Assembly: GCA_022763105.1 (NCBI GenBank)
Contig: JALEGK010000021.1
Coordinates: 1 to 35,115 of the forward strand
Source: Rickettsiales bacterium
Lineage (GTDB): Bacteria > Pseudomonadota > Alphaproteobacteria > Rickettsiales > UBA3002
Direction of reading: 5' to 3'
DNA length: 35,115 nucleotides
A program made the translations under genes and the position numbers. This document shows positions 1 through 7,620 of this stretch, one piece after another. Positions within the stretch are counted from its first letter, which is position 1; every line of letters starts with the position of its first letter. A model generated the notes under the pieces. It saw only the letters and a list, made by a program, of their open reading frames with translations, made no database searches and was not told the origin of the DNA.

Positions 1-1247
1 GAATATGGGGACAATTAAGGGGAGAAAATTCTGTTATTTTAGGCCGATTGCAAGATGGAAGAAGGTGTACACTGCTCAACTACAGAGCATATGTGATGAC
101 ACACAAATGGCCTGATGGGGAGCATTACAAAACAGACATTACAGCGCACTATCTTTTTTTAGGTGAGGCTTTTCACTCCCCTGATGATATTACTTTCGAC
201 CACATTTTACTAGAACTCACCCACTTCAATCACTGGATGAACCAACCGCTAAGCATAAACTATCCTTCAAATGATTTTAGTGAGACTGTCATTACTAGAG
301 AAGAGTTAGGATTTGATGTCAACATTGCACGTTCTGGAATGAAAATTGGCATGCATCCATCATTTGAATATCCAATACTTCCTTCATATACAGAGGGTGT
401 TAAGGTCAATTATCAGTACGCCATGAATATAAGCCTTGAGCAACCAATTACAAACAAAGAACTAAAGGATCTCCATTTCTCAATCACAAGCTTATTTACG
501 CTACTATGTGCTGAGCCTGTTTATCACCAAACACTTTTAGCCTATCGCAACAACACACCTGTTCAGGTGTATGCAACTTCATATAATCGATATGATCCGT
601 CATTTGATAAATCAGAAATAGATATTACTGAGCTTCCGATAACGCATGATTCTTTATCCGATAATCAATTAAACACGCTATTTCTAAATTGGTTTTCTAT
701 TCATGAAGAATATAAAGATTTTATCGTACTGTTGGTATCAAGCTTTATTCAAAAGCACACTTTAGAAAGCCGTTTCCTGATCTTAGCAAAGTGCTTAGAG
801 ATATTTTACAATCTACAATACCCGAACAAACAATTTCGAATTGATGAACAAGAATGTGAATCTTTCATCGACCAGATAAATTTCCCTGAATCGATGGATA
901 AAACGTTTATTAAGCAAGTAAAAAAACAAATTCTATGGGTCAATAGCTTCACAAATTTCGAAGCAAAACTGTTAAGCTTATTTGACGAAATACCGCCTCA
1001 AGACATTGCTCCAATAATAGATAACCCCAGAAGCATTGATGCTGGCATGAAAGAATTTGCCAAAAAAGTAGCAAATACCCGAAATTATTATACTCATTAC
1101 GGTTCAACGCCCGAGAAAGAACGATTCTCACTGGATGAACTGTTCAAAACTAGCAATAAATTGAAAATGATCGCGCTCAAACTTCTATACAAGAAATTAG
1201 GTGTTGAGGATGTTAAGGATCGCGTTCTATGTTTATTGCACAAGTAG
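1..1247 (+). CDS. ApeA-like HEPN domain protein, 5' end outside window
   Basis: This is probably an anti-phage HEPN ribonuclease of the ApeA type. The reading frame (codons from position 3) is open to the window edge, and the in-window start would be only a TTG at 48 inside sequence that reads like the family's N-terminal domain (ILGRLQDGRRCTLLNYR), so the gene begins to the left. The C-terminal part is alpha-helical, and the motif RNYYTH fits the HEPN R-x4-H active site. Arg is encoded at 1080 and His at 1095 (residues 360 and 365 counted from the first in-window codon). HEPN proteins of this kind cleave RNA during infection and stop growth. The gene is AT-rich compared with the core and converges on the PH-domain gene with 9 bases between stops. 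Family assignment rests on motif and domain layout seen by eye; another HEPN family is possible. Confidence 0.62.
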   Translation, partial: IWGQLRGENSVILGRLQDGRRCTLLNYRAYVMTHKWPDGEHYKTDITAHYLFLGEAFHSPDDITFDHILLELTHFNHWMNQPLSINYPSNDFSETVITREELGFDVNIARSGMKIGMHPSFEYPILPSYTEGVKVNYQYAMNISLEQPITNKELKDLHFSITSLFTLLCAEPVYHQTLLAYRNNTPVQVYATSYNRYDPSFDKSEIDITELPITHDSLSDNQLNTLFLNWFSIHEEYKDFIVLLVSSFIQKHTLESRFLILAKCLEIFYNLQYPNKQFRIDEQECESFIDQINFPESMDKTFIKQVKKQILWVNSFTNFEAKLLSLFDEIPPQDIAPIIDNPRSIDAGMKEFAKKVANTRNYYTHYGSTPEKERFSLDELFKTSNKLKMIALKLLYKKLGVEDVKDRVLCLLHK

Positions 1248-1256
1248 GAAGCAACC

Positions 1257-1724
1257 CTACTGAGAATATATAAGCTCGGTATTCATCACACGCTCTTTCT
1301 TGCGAGCAGCACGATATAGCTTTCTAAGTTGCTCTTTCACCGCTACCGGATCATCAATCCCGCTAATCTTCATAATGGGCGAAGATTCATCTACTGACTC
1401 CACTTTAACATCACCCACATTAAGCATACGCCCTACGATACCTTGCGACACACTAACGTCTTTAATGCGGAACAATTCTATTTCCTCGACCTTCCGAGCG
1501 ATAATGCCGCTGGTAAGCATGAGCCGTTCGTTAGTGATGGTATATCTATTAACCTTCAACACCACCCAGACCACCCCGAAGATGATTATAGATATCGGAA
1601 TTGTTGCTATCGGGAAAAGACACAATACAGCAAAAGTTAGAGGTACGGCGTAAGCCTTTTTAGATGATTTAAGCTCTAAAAGTGTTTCTTCTTCTGGCTC
1701 ATCCTGAATGGTTTGCTCGCTCAT
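1257..1724 (-). CDS. Membrane PH-domain (bPH2/YdbS-like) protein
   Basis: A 155-residue protein with an acidic N-terminus and a long hydrophobic segment at about residues 24-56, enough for two membrane passes. A bacterial PH-like domain follows, recognisable from NRYTITNERLMLTSGII and the pattern around RIKDVSVSQG. The C-terminus is basic. ATG at 1724 is preferred over the TTG two codons upstream because AGGAG sits about nine bases before the ATG and only three before the TTG. Proteins of this family are membrane proteins of unknown biochemical role. It is divergent from the XRE regulator, with a perfect palindrome between them, so the two may be co-regulated. A defence role is only suggested by neighbours. 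Confidence 0.7.
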   Translation of the reverse strand: MSEQTIQDEPEEETLLELKSSKKAYAVPLTFAVLCLFPIATIPISIIIFGVVWVVLKVNRYTITNERLMLTSGIIARKVEEIELFRIKDVSVSQGIVGRMLNVGDVKVESVDESSPIMKISGIDDPVAVKEQLRKLYRAARKKERVMNTELIYSQ

Positions 1725-1749
1725 ACCCAAATACTCCTAATGGTTAAAA

Positions 1750-1768
1750 ATATGCGATTATCGCATAT
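1750..1768. promoter_or_regulatory. 19-bp perfect palindrome, candidate operator
   Basis: ATATGCGATTATCGCATAT consists of two 9-base arms around a single T. It lies in the 92-base space between the divergent starts of the PH-domain gene (1724) and the XRE gene (1817). The odd centre and length suit a dimeric HTH repressor, most simply the adjacent XRE protein acting on both promoters. The palindrome is seen directly; the binding partner is inferred. Confidence 0.55.
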
Positions 1769-1816
1769 ACAGCATTCTGGTGCAGATTCTCAAGATAATT
1801 TTTGAGGACACCCATC

Positions 1817-2056
1817 TTGAAAACCATTTATGACGAGCAATACCGCAAGTTAATTGAGGCTTTAAAAGAATACAGAGCCAAACAAGGTATTACTCAAACT
1901 CAGCTAGCTGAGAAGCTAGGTCTTCCTCAGTATGATATATCCAAGGTAGAAAACTATGTGAGACGCTTGGATGTTGCGGAGTTAGATCGCTGGTTAGAGG
2001 CAATGAACGTAAAATATTCCATCATTGAAACAATCTGCGCCAAGCTGGATAGTTAG
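1817..2056 (+). CDS. Small XRE-family HTH transcriptional regulator
   Basis: About 79 residues, almost all one HTH domain of the Cro/C1 (XRE) type: GITQTQLAEKLGLPQYDISKVE is interrupted only by conserved turns, followed by RRLDVAELDRWLEAM. The TTG at 1817 is chosen because GAGGA lies eight bases upstream; an in-frame TTG at 1802 lacks such a site and would add five residues. The likely role is repression of its own promoter and of the divergent PH-domain gene through the palindrome at 1750-1768. A longer antitoxin-type partner is not visible. Its size is also typical of HigA-like antitoxins, but no toxin-like reading frame adjoins it, so a plain regulator is favoured. Confidence 0.75.
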   Translation: MKTIYDEQYRKLIEALKEYRAKQGITQTQLAEKLGLPQYDISKVENYVRRLDVAELDRWLEAMNVKYSIIETICAKLDS

Positions 2057-2163
2057 CCCTTACTATTCAGAAATATTCTGTTATCTTTGCGGTCATGGAA
2101 TCTAGCGTTGAGATCGATCGAATAATCTCACATAGAGAAAAAGACACCTAGAAGAAAAAACTT

Positions 2164-3957
2164 ATGTCCGTATCAATCAGAAAAATAGAAATAGAAAACT
2201 TTCGATCCATACGCCGAGTTAGCGTTGAAACTAAAAAAATGAATGTTTTCGTAGGACAAAACGATTGTGGAAAATCAAACGTTCTTCGTTCCTTGAACCT
2301 TTTTTTCAACGAAGAAACTAACGCGGGTCAGTCGTTAATATTTTCTGATGACTTTAACTTCAATTATGAACCTCCCGCACGAAAAGCAAAAGAAATCATT
2401 GTAAAATTAGAACTTGATATACCCTCAAGCTACCGTTCCACTAATGGTGACTTTATCGTTTGGGAGAAAATCTGGCGAGCGAATGGTAAATTCAAAGACG
2501 AATATTATGGGATACGATTGGTGCCAGGACGTCGCGGAGGAACCAAGAAAGAAATCATTGAGATACCCCAGAAGTCCAATGTACACAGCTTGCTAAAAAA
2601 AACCGAATACCAATACATCCCCGCCATTAAAGACTCCTACTTCTTTAGTGACCTTCGAGGAAAAATTTATGGAATTATATCTGAAGTCGCAAAAGACACC
2701 TTCAAAGAATCAAGCTCAGATTTTGAAACTGCAATTGGTCAGCACTTGCAAGACTTAACGCAAGATATTAACAGCTCTCTTGGCTTTAGCACTAAACTGG
2801 CATTACCTCGTGACCTAAGCCACATATTCCAAAATCTTGACTTTTTAAGCGGCGATAAATCTGTGTCATTAGATAATAGAGGAGATGGAATCAAAGCAAG
2901 ACACATACCCATAATATTAAAATTCATGGCGGAGAAGAAGCGTTTATTGCAAGTTCGCGGAGCAATGCCATATTCTTTTATATGGGGATATGAAGAGCCT
3001 GAAAACAACCTAGAGTTTTCAAATAGCATAAAACTAGCCGATGAATTTGTGAACTATGCAAACAATGATGTGGCTCAAATCTTTTTGACCACGCACTCTC
3101 CAGTGTTTTACAATTTAGGCTCGAGTGCTGATGTTAGCCCTTATCATGTAATTTACGACCCTCAAAGTTCTGGAACAGAACTTAAAAAAGAACCAAGTGA
3201 CCTCGACGATAGAATGGGCATGATGGCTTTAATAACCCCACACCTTGCACCATATATCAAACAAATCAAAGATCTAGAAGAGGCCAAGAAAGAAGTTGAA
3301 CAGCAGGTTGATGATAATCGTCATCATATTTTCGTTGAAGGAGAAAGTGATCAAATAATTCTCCAGAAAGCTTTGAAAGTCTTCTTTCCCAACATCGACA
3401 ATATTGCTTTTACTTCAAAAGCATCAGGAGCAGGGCATCAATATGTCAAAGATATGCTGACCGCATGGCATGCTAAGAAAAAACATGACCCAACTATCCC
3501 AAAAGCAGCAGGGATAGTGGATAGTGATGCAAAAAAAATAAGAGCAGACTGGAATGCAGCGCCAAATCATACAGACTCATGTAAGTGTTTCGAATACAAA
3601 ACTCCTACATGGCTTCGTTCGCTTAAAAGCGAAGGATACAATATCCCGATTACACTTGAGACACAGTATCCCGAAAGCGCATGGAAATACGCGCAGGATA
3701 ACAATTATCTAGTAGATAGAGCCCAATCAAAGATCCTGCCAAACGCAATAGTCAATCAACTCACTTCATCAGCACAAAGCTTGTCAGACATTTTAAGTCA
3801 AACTGACTTACTTTACGTGCTATATGATTTTAACGGAAAAGAATATAAAAAGAAAATGGCGAAGCATATTTCACGAAAAAGCCCGCAAGAGGCAACATCA
3901 TTTCTTCAATCCCTGAAACCACTCTTAGAAGAAATCATTAACTACTTAAAAGACTAA
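2164..3957 (+). CDS. OLD-family ATP-dependent endonuclease (AAA ATPase plus Toprim)
   Basis: A 597-residue protein. The N-terminal ABC-type ATPase has IENFRSI at residues 10-16, Walker A GQNDCGKSN at 31-39, a signature-like segment LDNRGDGIKA, Walker B with EEPENN from 277, and the H-loop TTHSP at 309-313. A C-terminal Toprim domain follows, with VEGESD at 391-396 and DSD at 453-455, the acidic residues that bind metal in OLD nucleases. OLD proteins nick or cut DNA and several act against phage, for example GajA of Gabija with a UvrD-like helicase. No helicase is encoded here. The convergent DUF4238 gene stops nine bases from this one. There is no strong Shine-Dalgarno sequence before ATG at 2164, but this start places the first beta strand as in the family. 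Confidence 0.85.
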   Translation: MSVSIRKIEIENFRSIRRVSVETKKMNVFVGQNDCGKSNVLRSLNLFFNEETNAGQSLIFSDDFNFNYEPPARKAKEIIVKLELDIPSSYRSTNGDFIVWEKIWRANGKFKDEYYGIRLVPGRRGGTKKEIIEIPQKSNVHSLLKKTEYQYIPAIKDSYFFSDLRGKIYGIISEVAKDTFKESSSDFETAIGQHLQDLTQDINSSLGFSTKLALPRDLSHIFQNLDFLSGDKSVSLDNRGDGIKARHIPIILKFMAEKKRLLQVRGAMPYSFIWGYEEPENNLEFSNSIKLADEFVNYANNDVAQIFLTTHSPVFYNLGSSADVSPYHVIYDPQSSGTELKKEPSDLDDRMGMMALITPHLAPYIKQIKDLEEAKKEVEQQVDDNRHHIFVEGESDQIILQKALKVFFPNIDNIAFTSKASGAGHQYVKDMLTAWHAKKKHDPTIPKAAGIVDSDAKKIRADWNAAPNHTDSCKCFEYKTPTWLRSLKSEGYNIPITLETQYPESAWKYAQDNNYLVDRAQSKILPNAIVNQLTSSAQSLSDILSQTDLLYVLYDFNGKEYKKKMAKHISRKSPQEATSFLQSLKPLLEEIINYLKD

Positions 3958-3966
3958 TAGTGCACT

Positions 3967-4956
3967 TTATTGCTTATCTCTAGCAGGTGGCTTCACCCTA
4001 ACCTTCGAGTAATTCTTAGGCCCATACCCTTGGGTTTGATATTGCACTTTGGAACCTGAGTGACTTTCCACAAGTCGTGAGACTGCCTTATGTTGAAGAT
4101 GAGAAAATATCTGCCGTTCGGCTGCATAAACACGTGCTTCGTTAAGCTGATTAACCCACTGTCTGTTCATTTCGATGTGTCTAGGTAAGCTAGTCCATGT
4201 ACAGAGCAATGCCGCTTTTGGCGATAAAGGAAAGGTGACTTCTGCAGTTTTATTATTAAACCCATGATCTCCCATTACTGGATGTACTGTCCGAGGGTCA
4301 ACCGCTCTAAAAAGCGGATTATCACTGGTTACTAAGAAACCGTGCTTAGGGTATAACAACGTCCAGTTCATATCTTGAATTACTGGAGTAAGGCTATCCG
4401 CAGCTGAAAGGGCCTGTAAAGTAAGCTCAGCAGGAACCTCAACCTCATAATCTTTTGGATCAGTGATAGTTTGTAGCAACTGTTGCTTTTGCTCTTCAGA
4501 ATATTCTTTACCTTTGAAATCCGATACATTTTTTACCAAACCATCAAAATCGTTCTTAGCATGGGTATATAACTCAATTTGTAACTGCGCGGCTCTCATC
4601 TCGGCTACAATTCGCCGCATTGTAGGCGTGCGGAAATACATAAGAGATAAGAAAGTGGCAAAGTCATGGCGTTCCTGCACTGACTGGGGAAATTTGCCTG
4701 AGAGAAGGTTTTTATATATCGGTGCTGATTTTCCTTCTATATCACTAAGAAAATCCTCAAGTGTGTTGTCTATCGAACCGTCTGGTTTCCTTACACTATA
4801 AAAATAACGCTGATGCCCAATATCGTCTGGCGTCTTGGGGAAACACTTTCCTGAATCTTTATCATAAACCCAAATTTTTCTGTTTGGTTGATTTCCAGTG
4901 AAATGCTTTAGATGCATTGCCGGAACCGTATGATGCCTCTGCTTAACTAAACTCAT
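3967..4956 (-). CDS. DUF4238 domain protein
   Basis: A 329-residue protein beginning KQRHHTVPAMHLKHFT, followed by IWVYDKDSGKCF, which is the typical opening of DUF4238 (a conserved His-His-x-Val-Pro then an aromatic/basic stretch and a Val-Tyr-Asp-Lys strand). The middle is helical (FATFLSLMYFRTPTMRR) and the end is basic. Function of the family is unknown; I recall it in phage-defence neighbourhoods but cannot verify that here. No signal peptide or membrane segment is visible. It converges on the OLD nuclease gene. A good Shine-Dalgarno sequence is missing, and an imperfect dyad (4959-4979) lies immediately upstream of the start. Confidence 0.75.
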   Translation of the reverse strand: MSLVKQRHHTVPAMHLKHFTGNQPNRKIWVYDKDSGKCFPKTPDDIGHQRYFYSVRKPDGSIDNTLEDFLSDIEGKSAPIYKNLLSGKFPQSVQERHDFATFLSLMYFRTPTMRRIVAEMRAAQLQIELYTHAKNDFDGLVKNVSDFKGKEYSEEQKQQLLQTITDPKDYEVEVPAELTLQALSAADSLTPVIQDMNWTLLYPKHGFLVTSDNPLFRAVDPRTVHPVMGDHGFNNKTAEVTFPLSPKAALLCTWTSLPRHIEMNRQWVNQLNEARVYAAERQIFSHLQHKAVSRLVESHSGSKVQYQTQGYGPKNYSKVRVKPPARDKQ

Positions 4957-4958
4957 AG

Positions 4959-4979
4959 GTGATCATTATGATGCATCAC
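4959..4979. promoter_or_regulatory. Dyad upstream of the DUF4238 gene
   Basis: GTGAT at 4959-4963 and ATCAC at 4975-4979 form inverted arms, and the right half contains the perfect 10-base palindrome TGATGCATCA (4969-4978). It starts three bases before the DUF4238 start codon on the minus strand, so it would lie in the leader or overlap the promoter. It may be an operator; no binding protein can be named. Confidence 0.25.
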
Positions 4980-5099
4980 ACTCCCTCAAGAAAGGATGGA
5001 AAACGTCCTATACCCAAGATAATCAATATTATAGCAATCTTTTTCGGAAATCAGGGCTTCGGCTGGTATCACAAAAACCGAATAACCCCTTGGAATACA

Positions 5100-5174
5100 T
5101 GGTGCCGATGAGAAGAATTGAACTTCCGACCCCGTCATTACCAATGACGTGCTCTACCACTGAGCTACATCGGC
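5100..5174 (-). tRNA. tRNA-Thr (anticodon GGT)
   Basis: A complete cloverleaf can be drawn on the minus strand. The acceptor stem GCCGATG pairs with CATCGGC. The D-arm is GCTC/GAGC. The anticodon stem CGTCA/TGACG encloses loop TTGGTAA, giving anticodon GGT. The T-arm contains GTTCAATTC. The discriminator is A and CCA is encoded (5100-5102). The 3' end faces the AT-rich defence-like region to the left. Confidence 0.96.
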
Positions 5175-5273
5175 ACACCAAAATGCGAGCCGTTGATATG
5201 CCATAATGATTATTTGATAGCAAGTAGTGATTTATGCTAGACTTAAGCCTGTGAAAAATTTAAACAATTTGGC

Positions 5274-5435
5274 ATGAAACCACAAAGCAACAATACCAAC
5301 ACCCCGGCAAAAGGGGCGAAAATACAATCAGATGAGCGTCGAGCGCGTCTAGCGAAAGCATTACGCGACAATCTGACGCGTCGAAAAGCTGTCTCTCGCA
5401 CGCAAACATCTCGTTCGACTGCGCAAGGAGAATAA
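5274..5435 (+). CDS. Small basic protein of unknown function
   Basis: A 53-residue reading frame from ATG at 5274 to TAA at 5435. The N-terminus is polar and low-complexity (SNNTNTPAKGAK), then comes an Arg/Lys-rich helix with DERRARLAKALRDNLTRRKA. Small proteins with a similar RLA.ALR.NL.RRKA helix occur in alphaproteobacteria, but I cannot name a family. Its stop codon directly abuts the GTG start of the next gene (TAAGTG), and AAGGAG lies inside its last codons, which argues that the two are translated together. It precedes yebC on the same strand. Real coding status is likely but not certain, because the start has no clear ribosome binding site. Confidence 0.5.
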   Translation: MKPQSNNTNTPAKGAKIQSDERRARLAKALRDNLTRRKAVSRTQTSRSTAQGE

Positions 5436-5732
5436 GTGGACCATAAGCTCAAGAAAAAACTCATCTTCCTGAGGAATAAGAAGAATCAACGGATTTTTCA
5501 GCATGCCCGCATTCAGGCAGCGCAGGATGCGATGATAAAAGAGCAAGAGCAGGAACGCTTAAACCCTGACGGTGAAGATGAAAAAACAAGAGAGCAGAAA
5601 GAAAAAGACGAAGAAGTCTGGAGCGCACAAGTGATCGAAATACGCAACAAGCTAACCAACAAAAAGCGCCGTTCACATGAACGCTGGAACCGCTTTGCCG
5701 GAACCGCAGGTGGTGGCGCACGTGGCCGCTGA
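5436..5732 (+). CDS. Small highly charged protein, GTG start
   Basis: A 98-residue, Lys/Glu/Arg-rich protein with a long predicted coiled or extended helix through residues 1-80 and a distinct conserved-looking tail, RWNRFAGTAGGGARGR. The start is GTG at 5436, five bases after AAGGAG and directly after the stop of the upstream 53-residue gene. No membrane segment or enzyme motif is visible. The basic composition would suit nucleic acid or ribosome association, but that is a guess. It lies 97 bases upstream of yebC and may share its transcript. I do not recognise a named family. Confidence 0.6.
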   Translation: MDHKLKKKLIFLRNKKNQRIFQHARIQAAQDAMIKEQEQERLNPDGEDEKTREQKEKDEEVWSAQVIEIRNKLTNKKRRSHERWNRFAGTAGGGARGR

Positions 5733-5829
5733 GCTGGCTTTCGCAATCCTCACCCCCGCTAAATTGCTTGAACCCCTCATTTTTCTTAAGTAGAACAACT
5801 CCATTCAAATGATTCGCAAGTGAGGAGTT

Positions 5830-6579
5830 ATGGCAGGCCATAGTAAATTCAAAAACATCATGCACCGCAAAGGTGCGCAGGATAAAAAACGCGCGAAAAT
5901 TTTTAACCGCCTCGCCCGCGAGATTCTCGTCGCTGTAAAAGCTGGTGGTGAAGACCCATCCATGAACCCACGCCTGCGCTTAGCGCTGCAGAATGCGCGC
6001 GCTGATAACATGCCGAAAGATAAGATCGAGAACGCGATCAAAAAAGGTGCTGGCACCAATGAGACGGAAAACTACGAAGAGATTCGCTATGAAGGTTATG
6101 GCCCTGGTGGCGTGGCGATCATCGTTGAAGTGATGACCGACAATAAAAACCGTACCGCAGCAGATGTGCGTACTGCCTTTGCTAAAAACGGTGGCAATTT
6201 AGGTGAAACCGGAAGCGTCGGCTTTATGTTTGATCGCAATGGTGTCATCACCTACCCGCTGGAAACCGCAGATGAAGAAGCGATGTTCGAAGGTGCACTC
6301 GAAGCTGGTGCAGAGAATTGCGAGAGCGACGAAGAAGCGCACACCATTACCTGCCCGCAGGAAGAATTTGGTACCGTACGCGAAAATCTGGAAGCAAAAT
6401 TCGGCGAAGCAAAAAGCGCGAAGCTCGAATGGCATCCGCAAAACACAACACCTGTAAATGAAGATCAGGCCGCTACCCTGCTTAAACTTATCGAGGTGCT
6501 CGAAGATAATGATGACGTACAAGAAGTAGCAGCCAACTTCGAAATTGATGATGACGTACTTCAAAAGCTGAGCGCCTAA
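5830..6579 (+). CDS. yebC: YebC/TACO1 family translational or transcriptional regulator
   Basis: A 249-residue protein of full family length beginning [20 protein letters not shown], the invariant YebC N-terminus, and containing [15 protein letters not shown] and [18 protein letters not shown]. YebC proteins act in the cytosol. Mitochondrial TACO1 and recently studied bacterial members help ribosomes pass difficult sequences, and some members have been reported to bind DNA. GAGGAG just upstream supports the ATG at 5830. Its stop overlaps the start of the GNAT gene by one base (TAATG), so the two are translationally coupled. In many alphaproteobacteria yebC lies just before ruvC, as here with two genes between them. 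Confidence 0.96.
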   Translation: MAGHSKFKNIMHRKGAQDKKRAKIFNRLAREILVAVKAGGEDPSMNPRLRLALQNARADNMPKDKIENAIKKGAGTNETENYEEIRYEGYGPGGVAIIVEVMTDNKNRTAADVRTAFAKNGGNLGETGSVGFMFDRNGVITYPLETADEEAMFEGALEAGAENCESDEEAHTITCPQEEFGTVRENLEAKFGEAKSAKLEWHPQNTTPVNEDQAATLLKLIEVLEDNDDVQEVAANFEIDDDVLQKLSA

Positions 6580-7055
6580 TGCTCAACATTCGCCCAGCTA
6601 CGCCTGATGATCTAGACATCATCATCCAGTTTACTAAAGCACTCGCCGAGTACGAAAAAATGCTGGATGAGGTATCAATTGACGCCAAACGGCTACACGA
6701 AGAGCTCTTCGGGCCGCAACCTTGGGCCTTTGTGCTGATTGCAGAATGGGATGGCAAACCCGCAGGCTTTGCGGTTAACTACCGCACTTTCTCTACCTTC
6801 TTAGGTAAGCATGGTATCTACATTGAAGATTTGTTTGTCGATCCTGCCTTCCGTGGCAAAAAGATCGGCTATGAGCTAGTCAAAGCAGTGGCAAAAGTAG
6901 CAGTGGAAGAAGGGTGCGAGCGAGTGGATTGGCAAGTGCTGACATGGAACCAACCATCGATCGATTTCTACGACCAACTCGGCGCCTATAACCGCGAAGG
7001 CTGGTATAATTACCGACTAGAAAATGATAAACTGCGTGAGCTGGCGAACGGCTAG
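6579..7055 (+). CDS. GNAT N-acetyltransferase, SSAT-like
   Basis: A 158-residue single GNAT domain. The acetyl-CoA loop is RGKKIG at residues 92-97, preceded by the strand YIEDLFVDP (81-89) and followed by DWQVLTWNQPSIDFYDQLGA, where the Trp-Asn and Phe-Tyr positions match the spermidine/spermine (diamine) N-acetyltransferase-like group. Substrate is therefore probably a small amine or amino acid, but family members differ. The start ATG overlaps the yebC stop. The last four bases, CTAG, are shared with the stop of the convergent EF-hand gene. Confidence 0.85.
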   Translation: MLNIRPATPDDLDIIIQFTKALAEYEKMLDEVSIDAKRLHEELFGPQPWAFVLIAEWDGKPAGFAVNYRTFSTFLGKHGIYIEDLFVDPAFRGKKIGYELVKAVAKVAVEEGCERVDWQVLTWNQPSIDFYDQLGAYNREGWYNYRLENDKLRELANG

Positions 7056-7501
7056 CCTTTCTCCATCACCGTTTTATTTCCATCAGTGAACGGCACGGGG
7101 TCCGGTGTTAGATAGCTAAGCACATGGTTCGCTTCCATCATGTTTATGCCTTCTGGTTTTGACTCAACATCAACACCATTAACAAATGTTCTGGCAACAT
7201 CGGTTAGCGGACTTTTAATAGTATCACCTGCCACTTGCTTCAGGGCCTTTTCCAAATACTCGGCTAAATTATCCGCGGTTGGAAATTCCCCCGTCTCTTT
7301 TCGTGCCATTGCCGCCGCACGATAGAGTAAAGATGTGCCTATTCCACTTCTGCCTTCCCCCCTATCGGCAGACAACGCTCTGTGCAATTCAGAAAAATCT
7401 AATTTATTGTCCCCGTCTAAATCGGGCACATACTTGTTATTATTTTGAGATGCTGCTGGGTCGATAATGGTAATCGTCGTACCAACGGTAGATTTAGTCA
7501 T
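7052..7501 (-). CDS. EF-hand-like calcium-binding small protein
   Basis: A 149-residue protein with one near-canonical EF-hand loop, DLDGDNKLDFSE at residues 27-38, with acidic residues at positions 1, 3, 5, 9 and 12; the usual Gly at position 6 is Asn. A second, weaker acidic segment (VESKPEGINMMEANHVLSYL) may be the paired hand. No signal peptide or membrane helix is visible, so it may be cytosolic or exported by another route. AAGGAG lies nine bases before ATG at 7501. It sits alone between yebC-GNAT and ruvC, convergent to the former and divergent from the latter. Function unknown. Confidence 0.6.
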   Translation of the reverse strand: MTKSTVGTTITIIDPAASQNNNKYVPDLDGDNKLDFSELHRALSADRGEGRSGIGTSLLYRAAAMARKETGEFPTADNLAEYLEKALKQVAGDTIKSPLTDVARTFVNGVDVESKPEGINMMEANHVLSYLTPDPVPFTDGNKTVMEKG

Positions 7502-7620
7502 AACTCGCGCTCCTTACTGTTAATATGTATTCTTTTTGTTTTTTCCTAATGTACTAAATAACTGTTAACAAAAGGTAAAAATTGCTGATTTTTTGGGCAT
7601 TTACTCGCTAAACTCCTCAG

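Noticed and set aside
1802..2056. HigBA-type toxin-antitoxin pair with the XRE protein as antitoxin
   Set aside because: No RelE/HigB-sized toxin frame lies beside it; the divergent neighbour is a PH-domain membrane protein.
2164..3957. Gabija system
   Set aside because: The OLD protein could be GajA-like, but no UvrD-like helicase gene is adjacent.
5029..5223. Minus-strand 64-codon frame across tRNA-Thr
   Set aside because: It is the translated tRNA gene on its own strand; such frames over tRNA genes are a common artefact.
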